Assembly (NCBI RefSeq): GCF_020873915.1
Contig: NZ_JAHWGP010000036.1
Coordinates: 1 to 64,000, forward strand
Source: Streptomyces sp. DH5
GTDB taxonomy: Bacteria > Actinomycetota > Actinomycetes > Streptomycetales > Streptomycetaceae
Length of the DNA stretch: 64,000 nt
Direction of reading: 5' to 3'
Both the position numbers and the translations under genes were made by a program. The notes under the pieces are model-generated. The model worked only from the letters and a program-made list of their open reading frames with translations, was not told the DNA's origin and searched no databases. Shown here piece by piece: positions 50,392 to 57,176 of this stretch. Every line of letters starts with the position of its first letter. Position 1 is the stretch's first letter.

Positions 50392-50598
50392 ATGAGCAGC
50401 ACCGAACGCGACGTCGACCACGCCCTCGCCTACCCCGAGCCGCCCGCCTCCCCGCTCTGGCACCGCCACGGCGGCGCGACGGCCCGCCCGCTCACCGACG
50501 CCCAGAAGCGGCGCAACCGCGAGCTGCTGGACATCGCCCAGCGCACCACCCGACCCCGCTCCCCTCGCCCCACCGAGACCCTGGCGGAGGCCCACTGA
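50392..50598 (+). CDS. Small unknown protein (68 aa)
   Basis: ATG 50392 with GGAGG six bases upstream. ASPLWHRHGGATARPL, then DAQKRRNRELLDIAQRTTRP. Its stop overlaps the start of the OB-like gene (TGATG). Confidence 0.5.
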   Translation: MSSTERDVDHALAYPEPPASPLWHRHGGATARPLTDAQKRRNRELLDIAQRTTRPRSPRPTETLAEAH

Positions 50599-51080
50599 TG
50601 ACCACCAAGCACTGCACCGTCGACGGCTGGGTCGACGTGCCGCCCGCCCCCGGCCCGCGCGGCACCGCCACCTTCGGCCTGGTCGTCCGACCCGACGACC
50701 CGGACACCGTCGCCAAGGACGCCCCCGACACGATCGTGTCCTGCACCAGCGAGGACGCGCGGATCAGCCACGAGCTGCTGACCGGCATACAGCCCAGCGA
50801 CCTGGTCCGCGTCACCGGCACCCTGGTCCCACCTCCGGCGCCCGGCGAGCCCGCCCGGCTCACCGTCGACGCCCTGGAGGTCCTGGACACCGCGCTGGTC
50901 CCGATCCTGCGGGACATGGTGATGGACCGGTACGGCGACTACTGCGTCGTCTTCAACGCCGACACCGACGCCGTGCCCGTCTTCACTGCGCACGGCCAGT
51001 GGGTCGGCCTGGCGGACAACCCCGACGCCATCGCCACCCTCATCGACATCCACGAGCGCGTGAACGGCGGCGACGCCTGA
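50598..51080 (+). CDS. OB-fold-like protein, possible single-strand-binding relative (160 aa)
   Basis: Beta-rich pattern TVDGWVDVPP, FGLVVRPDDPDT, TIVSCTSEDAR, DLVRVTGTLVPPP, LTVDALEVLD resembles an OB barrel; C-terminal ~50 residues are a small separate region (YGDYCVVFNADTDAVPVFTA). Could bind single-stranded plasmid DNA. Starts by TGATG overlap and ends by overlap with the next gene. Confidence 0.55.
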   Translation: MTTKHCTVDGWVDVPPAPGPRGTATFGLVVRPDDPDTVAKDAPDTIVSCTSEDARISHELLTGIQPSDLVRVTGTLVPPPAPGEPARLTVDALEVLDTALVPILRDMVMDRYGDYCVVFNADTDAVPVFTAHGQWVGLADNPDAIATLIDIHERVNGGDA

Positions 51081-51271
51081 TGACTACCTCCGACACCAGC
51101 ACGCCGTCCCGGACCGTCCTCGAGCGATTCCCTGCCGGAAGCCCCCGTGGCTCCTGGCCGGCCGAAGAGTACGCCGCCGCCCAGCGCGCCCAGGGCAGGC
51201 CGGACGCCCGGGTCGTGATGGACCTGTCCAGCGACCAGTTCCTCGTGATCACCGACACCACCACTCAGTAG
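51080..51271 (+). CDS. Small unknown protein (63 aa)
   Basis: TGATG overlap with the OB-like gene. Ser/Thr-rich head, then PAEEYAAAQRAQGRPDARVV and SSDQFLVITDT. Followed by a 13-bp stem hairpin at 51281-51320. Confidence 0.52.
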   Translation: MTTSDTSTPSRTVLERFPAGSPRGSWPAEEYAAAQRAQGRPDARVVMDLSSDQFLVITDTTTQ

Positions 51272-51280
51272 CAACACCCC

Positions 51281-51320
51281 GAGCGCCGCGCCCCGCCCTT
51301 CACGGCCGGGCGCGGCGCTC
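51281..51320. terminator. 13-bp stem terminator
   Basis: GAGCGCCGCGCCC pairs with GGGCGCGGCGCTC. Separates the small-gene cluster from the RapZ-C-like gene. Confidence 0.8.
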
Positions 51321-51359
51321 CGCACGTCCCCGCCCTTCACCCCTGAGCAGGAGGCACCC

Positions 51360-51779
51360 TTGCACCCGATCCGCCTGATCTCCTTCGGCTACCTGCACCT
51401 GCCCACCGGCCCCGACGGAACCCCCGTCCCGCCCGCCGCGGACCGGATCGAGGACGTCCGCGACCGGCTCCGCGACCCGGCCGCCGCCCGCGACATCCTC
51501 GACCTCGACGGCCTCAACCCCCGCGTCCAGGACGTCGTCCTCAACACCCCCGGCGCCCGCGAGCTGCTCGCCAATCTCGCCGACTACGCCGACCTCCCCG
51601 CTGGCCCCCGCCGCATCGCCATCGGGTGCGCGGGAGGCCGGCACCGTGCCAGCGGTCTCACCGAACTCCTGGCCCGAGCACTCCGGGACCGCGGCCGCCA
51701 GGTCGATGTCGAACACCTCCACGTCCACTTGCCGCGCGTCCTCAAGACGGCCGACACCAGCAATGGAGCGAGCGCATGA
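51360..51779 (+). CDS. RapZ C-terminal-domain-like protein (139 aa)
   Basis: TTG start (51360) with CAGGAGG upstream. The core RRIAIGCAGGRHRASGLTEL followed by VEHLHVHL matches the C-terminal domain of RapZ, which in other bacteria binds small RNA and amino-sugar ligands. The N-terminal ATPase half of RapZ is absent. Begins with LISFGYLHLPTGPDGTPVPP, also seen at the head of RapZ-C. Stand-alone copies on plasmids are of unknown role. Confidence 0.75.
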   Translation: MHPIRLISFGYLHLPTGPDGTPVPPAADRIEDVRDRLRDPAAARDILDLDGLNPRVQDVVLNTPGARELLANLADYADLPAGPRRIAIGCAGGRHRASGLTELLARALRDRGRQVDVEHLHVHLPRVLKTADTSNGASA

Positions 51780-52183
51780 CCACCACCGGCCTGTACGACC
51801 TCGTGACCAGCGAGGGCGACGACGGCGCCATGCACCCCGCCGAACAGCTCTGGACGCCCGGCGAGGACGCAGCGGAGAACGGCTTCATCGTCCATCGCGG
51901 CCTGTACGTCACCGGCATCGACGACCCGACCGAGGACCACCTCTTCCCGATCGGCTTTGTCGCCCTCGGACACCAGCGGTGGGCCGACATCATCGAGGCC
52001 GCCGCCGCGTACATGGCCCGCATCCACGGGTGGCGGAACCTGCACCTCTACCCCGGCGACGACCCGGCGGAGCTCATCCCCCGCATCCCACGCGCCGTCC
52101 TCACGCACGGCGTCTTCTTACGGCACCCGCACCCCGACCACGGCTGCGCCTGCGAGTGGGATGACACCTGGCGAATGATCTAG
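51776..52183 (+). CDS. Unknown protein (135 aa)
   Basis: ATGA overlap with the RapZ-C-like gene. GLYVTGIDDPTEDHLFPIGF, then HQRWADIIEAAAAYMARIHG; end is HGCACEWDDTWRMI. Last gene of the train; a 15-bp terminator follows. Confidence 0.62.
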   Translation: MTTTGLYDLVTSEGDDGAMHPAEQLWTPGEDAAENGFIVHRGLYVTGIDDPTEDHLFPIGFVALGHQRWADIIEAAAAYMARIHGWRNLHLYPGDDPAELIPRIPRAVLTHGVFLRHPHPDHGCACEWDDTWRMI

Positions 52184-52320
52184 GCACCCAGCACCGAGCC
52201 CGGCGCCGTCCCGATCACCGCCATGCGGCACCCGGCCGCCCCGACGACCGCCGCCGGCATCCCCAACCCCGACGAAGGTACGCCTGCGACCTGGGCGGCC
52301 TGACGCCCTGGGAACACCCC

Positions 52321-52365
52321 GAAGGCTCGTACTCCCCTGCGAACAGCAGAGGAGTACGAGCCTTC
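52321..52365. terminator. 15-bp stem terminator between converging operons
   Basis: GAAGGCTCGTACTCC pairs with GGAGTACGAGCCTTC across a 15-base loop. Lies between the end of the small-gene train and the end of parB. Confidence 0.88.
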
Positions 52366-52409
52366 TTGCGTTTCGGGCTCTTGACGGAAAGCGCCCGGCC
52401 TGAGCGCAG

Positions 52410-53396
52410 CTACAGGCGGCTGGTCAGGATCTCCAGCATCACTTCGAGGTCATCACGGGTCATGTTCGACGCGCACAGATCCGCTACGGCCTGCGGGTTC
52501 GACCAGTCCACCCCTCCGGGCGCGGGGGAGGAAGATCGAGGCTCGGGAACCTGTGACACAGGAGCTTCTGCGTTTACCGCGGTAAACGCCAACGCAGGTC
52601 GATCAGTCGGCTCCGCTCCGCAGGGTTCAGTCTCCACTGCGTTTACCGCGGTAAACGCAGCCGGCGGGACACCCGTGGAGGCGACAGGTGTCGGCGGCGG
52701 TGCCGCAGATACCCGCCTCCGCTCTTCGGCCTGAGCCTTCTTCCGCTGCTCGGCGGCTTCCTGCTCAGCCCGCCAGGCCGCTACCTGCTCTTCAGCCGGC
52801 ACCCGCGCGAGCCGTCGCGCATCACGCACGGCCAGATCCCCAGCGCGCAGGGCCTGCTGCATCTCCGGCGTCAGCTTGAGCAGAGCCCGCCGCTGTGAGA
52901 TCCAGCCCGGCGTCCACCCGCGGGCCTCGGCCGCCTCTCGTGCGCTGGCGTACTCGGCGACGACAGCTTCGACAGCCAGCGCTTCCTCGATGACGTCGAA
53001 GTCCTGTCGACCGATGTTCTCCTCGACCGCTGCGCCCAGCAGCTCACCACGCGATGCGGCGACAGATTCGTCGTGGACAATCAGGAGCTCGGGACGGCCG
53101 AACTTCTGTGCTGCGGCGAGCCGACGGCAACCGTTGACCACAACGTACTGGGCGTCACCGACCTGGTCCACGTCCTCGGGCCACAGTGCCAGGTATCCCT
53201 TCGCCGATACGACAAGACACGGCTGAAGCTGCCGTGTCACGATCGACTTCAGATCTTCAAGATCACCGAGAGACTGCCGCGGGTTGCGCGGGTTCGCGAT
53301 CAGCAGGGCCAACGGGATTCCCGTCATAGCCTCGGCAGGCGCAGCGACCGCAACGGGTTTGTCGTCGATAGTGGCCAGGCTTACACGCTTTCCCAT
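52410..53396 (-). CDS. parB: ParB partition protein (328 aa)
   Basis: Residues ~28-125 form the ParB/Spo0J N-domain with LLIANPRNPRQSLGDLEDLK, and GCRRLAAAQKFG in place of the usual GERR box. ENIGRQDFDVIEEALAVEAV and the HTH (~150-200, RGWTPGWISQRRALLKLTPE) follow, then a variable linker with two AFTAVNA repeats and a C-terminal dimer helix. Starts one base after parA. The DNA coding the two AFTAVNA repeats forms perfect 20-bp palindromes, candidate parS sites. Confidence 0.92.
   Translation of the reverse strand: MGKRVSLATIDDKPVAVAAPAEAMTGIPLALLIANPRNPRQSLGDLEDLKSIVTRQLQPCLVVSAKGYLALWPEDVDQVGDAQYVVVNGCRRLAAAQKFGRPELLIVHDESVAASRGELLGAAVEENIGRQDFDVIEEALAVEAVVAEYASAREAAEARGWTPGWISQRRALLKLTPEMQQALRAGDLAVRDARRLARVPAEEQVAAWRAEQEAAEQRKKAQAEERRRVSAAPPPTPVASTGVPPAAFTAVNAVETEPCGAEPTDRPALAFTAVNAEAPVSQVPEPRSSSPAPGGVDWSNPQAVADLCASNMTRDDLEVMLEILTSRL
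52570..52589. promoter_or_regulatory. Candidate parS site 1 (20-bp palindrome inside parB)
   Basis: GCGTTTACCGCGGTAAACGC is a perfect palindrome. Its core GTTTACCGCGGTAAAC keeps the GTTT...AAAC frame of the chromosomal Streptomyces parS (GTTTCACGTGAAAC) with a different centre. Encodes part of an AFTAVNA repeat. Confidence 0.75.
52637..52660. promoter_or_regulatory. Candidate parS site 2 (24-bp palindrome inside parB)
   Basis: Second exact copy of the 20-bp palindrome (52639-52658), here extended by CT/AG to 24 bp. Centres of the two sites are 69 bp apart. Confidence 0.75.
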
Positions 53397-53397
53397 C

Positions 53398-54111
53398 TCA
53401 GACCGAGCCCTTCACGGCCGATGCCTTCCTGGCCTGCTTGGGCAACGGCCGGCCACCGATGCCCAACTCCACCGCGAGCCTAAAGAAGTCCTCCCGTGCC
53501 TCAAGGGCGATGCGCCCCTTCGGGTACTGGGTGCAGACCTGCCCCTCAGCAGCAGCCCGTGTGTGGATCTTGTAGTGACGCACCACGGTCAGCAGCCGAG
53601 GCCAGTCGTTGCTGTCGACGTACTCCTGTGTCTGCTCGAGGTCGACGGTTCCGTCCCGGGGGTCCCAATCCGTGATCAAGACACGGTAGGGGATGCCCCG
53701 CGGCTCCAGAACTTGCTCGATGGTCCGCTTGGCCGGCTTGAACGCCATGGCCTCCGGCGGCACAGGGACCACAACCTCGTCCGTCGCGTCGAGCGTGGCC
53801 GAGAGAATCTTCTCATCCTCGATGTTGCCTGGCGTGTCGACGAAGACATACTGATACTGCTCGAGTTGCTTGAGCCGGGCCAGATCCTCAGGGCGATCGT
53901 CGCACTGGTGGAAGTCGAAGGGGAGCTGGTCCTCGTTCACCCGATCCGACCACCACACAGCCGACGCCTGAGGGTCGGTGGAGACGACCAAGACCTGACT
54001 CTGCCCATCACGGGAGCCGAGCGCCTGGCCGGCGATGGCAGCGAGGTTGACGGTGTTGGTGGTCTTCCCAACGCCGCCCTTCTGGTTCACGAACGCGATA
54101 ACGCGTGCCAT
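53398..54111 (-). CDS. parA: ParA-family partition ATPase (237 aa)
   Basis: ATG 54111 with GGAG upstream opens with ARVIAFVNQKGGVGKTTNTV, the deviant Walker A loop with signature lysine, followed by LVVSTDPQASAVWW and the Walker B region YVFVDTPGNI. Length typical of small (type Ib-like or orphan) ParA. Stops one base before parB, so the pair forms a partition operon, giving stable inheritance. Confidence 0.93.
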   Translation of the reverse strand: MARVIAFVNQKGGVGKTTNTVNLAAIAGQALGSRDGQSQVLVVSTDPQASAVWWSDRVNEDQLPFDFHQCDDRPEDLARLKQLEQYQYVFVDTPGNIEDEKILSATLDATDEVVVPVPPEAMAFKPAKRTIEQVLEPRGIPYRVLITDWDPRDGTVDLEQTQEYVDSNDWPRLLTVVRHYKIHTRAAAEGQVCTQYPKGRIALEAREDFFRLAVELGIGGRPLPKQARKASAVKGSV

Positions 54112-54540
54112 GTTGAACTCCTTGCGGCTCGTGCATTTCCCGGACTCTCCGGTACTCCGAGCCAGCAGAACTATGGCAGATGCGCGTCCTGAAATCGTTC
54201 GCTCGACCATGGCTCGCTGTCAGAGGTACACCATCTCACTAAAAAGACGGATGTATCCCGCCGGTTCTGCGCAAAAGCGGAGCCAGGAAACTATGCGCCG
54301 CCCGCTCCAGGTGCTGCGCCTCCGACGGCGCGCAGTTCTGCCCGTGTCACCGTCAGCCCGGAGCTGACGCTCTGGGAGACGTGCGCTGGACCGCCGCCGG
54401 TGAAGGAGATTCGAACGCACGAACTCTGCACCCCTAGCGGTGTGTTGCCAGCGAGCACCGCAGTATCACTCCCGTTGAGCTGCAGGTTTCACACTCAGTG
54501 CCCGACAGGCGATGTCGGTAGCTGTGTGTAGTCTCGCGCG
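54112..54540. other. Divergent promoter region
   Basis: Between parA and the Mrr-like pair. It holds no gene. A minus-strand stretch near 54395-54490 contains tRNA-like D- and T-loop strings (GCTCAACGGGAG, GTTCGAATC) but cannot fold as a tRNA. Confidence 0.4.
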
Positions 54541-55539
54541 GTGATTATCGACCGTGCTGCCAACGTGACCCCTCACCGCTACGACCATCCGGGTGCCCGC
54601 AAGCAGTTGGGCCGCCTTATTGCAGGAGCGGACAAGGACGACCTCCTCGCCTGTCTCCTCTGGGTGGGTGAGTGCAGGATCGCTGACGGTCTCTGCAAGG
54701 CGTGGGCCGACCATGCGAGTGTGCTGCGCAGGGAACGAGACGAGGCCAGGCATCGAAGCTCAGGCGGCCGCCCGACGTACATGAGTGCCCTCTCCCTTTC
54801 GTCTCAGGACCAGGTGACGACCGGTTGCCGAACGGCTGCATCCGAGCTGCATCGACGACTGGAAGAGGAGTTGGCTGAGGCGACCCAGGCGGCGGCCGAG
54901 TGCGAGTCGCTCAGTTTCGAGATCAGTCAGCACTTCGGCTTCGACCTGGCTGCCAGGGCGCGAGAGGAAGAGGCGGATGGCTACACGCTCGACACTCTCG
55001 CCATCCTGCGGCATCAGCTCGACGAGGCCAGGTCTCGGTTGGCTGACCTGCTTGCAAGAGATCGTGAGCGTCTCCATGGCCTTGCCTTGACCGAGTCCTT
55101 CAGGATGCACGCGGGCCAGCATCGGTCGCCCAGCACAGTGCAGATCGACCAGATGTCCTCGGAGGCTTTCACGGCGCTTATAGAAAAGCTGTTGGTGCAC
55201 GATGGCCACTGTGTGCTCAAGCCGACGGAGCCCCAGAACCCCAACTGGTCCCTGCTCGTGACAACCGAGAGCGGACACTGGATGGCTGTCACCACCCAGC
55301 ACTGGCACAACCCCAATACATGGGGGCAGCCTGCCGAAGTCGTGAACACTGCCGTATTGCACCGAGCACGCCGAGGCGCTGTTGCTGCAGGCGGTGACGC
55401 GATAGTCGTGACCAACGGCGGCATCACCCGGCCCGCCCGCCGTTACGCAGCCGCGCAGAAGATACGACTGATCGACCGCGCGGAACTGCAGCGATGGGCC
55501 GAGTGGGGCGAGCCCCTGACGCGGGTGGGAGCGGCCTGA
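54541..55539 (+). CDS. Mrr-like protein with degenerate catalytic site (332 aa)
   Basis: GTG start. N-terminal ~190 residues are helical and coiled-coil-like (DKDDLLACLLWVGECRIADG, later LHRRLEEELAEATQAAAECE). C-terminal ~125 residues have the layout of an Mrr/restriction-endonuclease fold: MSSEAFTALIEKLLVHDGH, then WMAVTTQHWHNP, then GDAIVVTNGGITRPARRYAA and a helix ending AELQRWAEWG. The catalytic Asp and Q-x-K positions are replaced (NWS and VTTQ). It overlaps the next, paralogous gene with intact motifs, so it is probably a non-catalytic partner. Confidence 0.75.
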   Translation: MIIDRAANVTPHRYDHPGARKQLGRLIAGADKDDLLACLLWVGECRIADGLCKAWADHASVLRRERDEARHRSSGGRPTYMSALSLSSQDQVTTGCRTAASELHRRLEEELAEATQAAAECESLSFEISQHFGFDLAARAREEEADGYTLDTLAILRHQLDEARSRLADLLARDRERLHGLALTESFRMHAGQHRSPSTVQIDQMSSEAFTALIEKLLVHDGHCVLKPTEPQNPNWSLLVTTESGHWMAVTTQHWHNPNTWGQPAEVVNTAVLHRARRGAVAAGGDAIVVTNGGITRPARRYAAAQKIRLIDRAELQRWAEWGEPLTRVGAA

Positions 55540-56528
55540 TGCACATCAACTGGAACAGCAAAGTACACATGCCGGCCTTCGAGGACGTCGATCTCGAGCA
55601 GGCACTGGCCCGATTCGTCAGTAACGCCACCGACGACGACCTGCTGGCTGCATTCCTTCACTTCGGTGAGGGAGCGCTGATCAAGGCAGCCTTCAACCGG
55701 CTCAGCACTTTCCAAGAACAGGTGCAGGCCGAGCATGACCACATCTGCGGCTTCATCTCCGACCCCCTCACGCCCACCGGCCGCGACTCATCCCGAGCCA
55801 ACCTGATGCTGCGGGACGCCTTCTTCCTGCAGCTCACCGAGATCAAAGCGGCTGTCGAGGAGGTACGCGATATCTGGAACGCATTGAGGAGGCTCAGCGG
55901 CTCGAACCTTGCCGCACGCCATCACCGCAGCAACCCCGACGCGTGCACAGAGATTGACCGCGTTGGGGAAATCATGCGAGGGCTCTCCCGAGCTCGCCGC
56001 CAGCTGGATGCTGCCGTACACGAGCACAAGCAAGCGATGCACGACATCGCCGTGAGAGAAGCTGAGTACCTCGCCTTCACCGCTACTAGCGGCAGCATCA
56101 GCAAGGCCCAGTTCGACGCGATGACACCCACCGAGTTCGAGCAGGCCACCGCTGCCCTGGCATGCCGCGATGGCCTCGTCGTCAGCCAGCGCCAAGGCGG
56201 CGCCCGAGACCTGGGCGCCGACGTCATCGCTCATGCTGCCGACGGACGAAAGATCGTCTTCCAGTGCAAGCATCGTCAGCCCGGAGGCAGGCCTCTGGGC
56301 TCGCCAGTCATCCAGACTCTTAATGGCACAGCTCGGCCCGTACACAAGGCTGACATCGTCATCGCCATGACCAACACCTCCTTCACGGAGCCCGCCCATC
56401 AGCTGGCGAAGACCCAGAACATCCACCTGCTTTGGGGACTTGACCTCATCCGCTGGGCTACCTGGGGGGTGCCGCTGCTCGACTTGCTTGATATCGCTCA
56501 AGCTGAATCAGAGCCGTCGGCCGCGTGA
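55539..56528 (+). CDS. Mrr-like nuclease with intact catalytic motifs (329 aa)
   Basis: ATG 55539 overlaps the previous stop as TGATG. N-terminal half is helical and clearly related to its neighbour (both share a DDLLA-type helix near residue 30). C-terminal Mrr domain has MTPTEFEQATAALACRDGL, then RDLGADVIAHAADGRKIVFQ with Asp in GAD and QCK directly after, then VIQTLNGTAR and a closing helix around LIRWATWG. D...Q-x-K fits an active nuclease. The pair looks like a two-subunit restriction or anti-plasmid/phage module carried next to parAB. Confidence 0.8.
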   Translation: MHINWNSKVHMPAFEDVDLEQALARFVSNATDDDLLAAFLHFGEGALIKAAFNRLSTFQEQVQAEHDHICGFISDPLTPTGRDSSRANLMLRDAFFLQLTEIKAAVEEVRDIWNALRRLSGSNLAARHHRSNPDACTEIDRVGEIMRGLSRARRQLDAAVHEHKQAMHDIAVREAEYLAFTATSGSISKAQFDAMTPTEFEQATAALACRDGLVVSQRQGGARDLGADVIAHAADGRKIVFQCKHRQPGGRPLGSPVIQTLNGTARPVHKADIVIAMTNTSFTEPAHQLAKTQNIHLLWGLDLIRWATWGVPLLDLLDIAQAESEPSAA

Positions 56529-56819
56529 CCGGTGCTGCTCCGAATAGCCACGGAGCTGGTCGAGGGCAGTCGGGGCTGGTAGCCCTGCCGAGGACCGTGG
56601 TTGCCAGGACTGCGGCCAGTTCATCCCCCAGGAAGCACGAAGCCCCCGGCCGGTGGCCGGGGCGGTGGTGGCTGTTCGTCTTGAAGGACGTCGGTGACGT
56701 GGTGCTCAGTTGTGGCGGGTTGACGGGGGAGTGGTGCGTTGGTGTGCCGGCGGTGACGGTGGGGTCGGCTGGTTGTGCGTTCTCGTGGTGGGTGGGGCGC
56801 AGCATTCGCACGGTCCGGG
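56529..56819. other. Intergenic region
   Basis: No gene. A hairpin around GCCCCCGGCCGGTGGCCGGGGC near 56643-56664 probably ends the Mrr-like operon. The rest is GT-rich and featureless. Confidence 0.4.
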
Positions 56820-57017
56820 TCAGAGGCCGTAGCGGTCGTTCATCAGGTCGTTCCACCTCTGCACGTTGGGCAGGTCGTTGGCGCAGGCGGTGCAGTGGGG
56901 CAGGTAGTCGGTCCGGGTGGGGTACGGCACGTTCGAGTGGACGGTGACGGTCGGGCGCAGCGTGAGGGGCCGGCCGCACAGCGGGCAGAGGTCTCCGTGG
57001 AAAAGGTTCGTGTTCAT
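56820..57017 (-). CDS. Small zinc-ribbon protein (65 aa)
   Basis: ATG 57017. FHGDLCPLCGRPLTLRP, then LPHCTACANDLPNVQR: two C-x2-C pairs for zinc. Ends in WNDLMNDRYGL. It is divergent from the relaxase gene. Unknown. Confidence 0.65.
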   Translation of the reverse strand: MNTNLFHGDLCPLCGRPLTLRPTVTVHSNVPYPTRTDYLPHCTACANDLPNVQRWNDLMNDRYGL

Positions 57018-57176
57018 GCGGCGGACTGTGCACACACCGGCGGCTTACCGTCTCGGGCTGGCCCGGCGGCCCGCCTGGCGGGCGCTCTGGTAAAGATCTG
57101 GTGATGCCCTCCCGCCCGGCGGGACGTACCCGGGATCGCGCTTTCTCGCAGGTCAAGCCCGAGGTTCCATGGGCCG

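Noticed and set aside
54395-54495. tRNA-like strings on the minus strand (D-loop-like GCTCAACGGGAG and T-loop GTTCGAATC)
   Set aside because: The T stem pairs at only two or three positions, no acceptor partner exists, and no seven-base anticodon loop forms. At most a relic; no functional tRNA can be supported.
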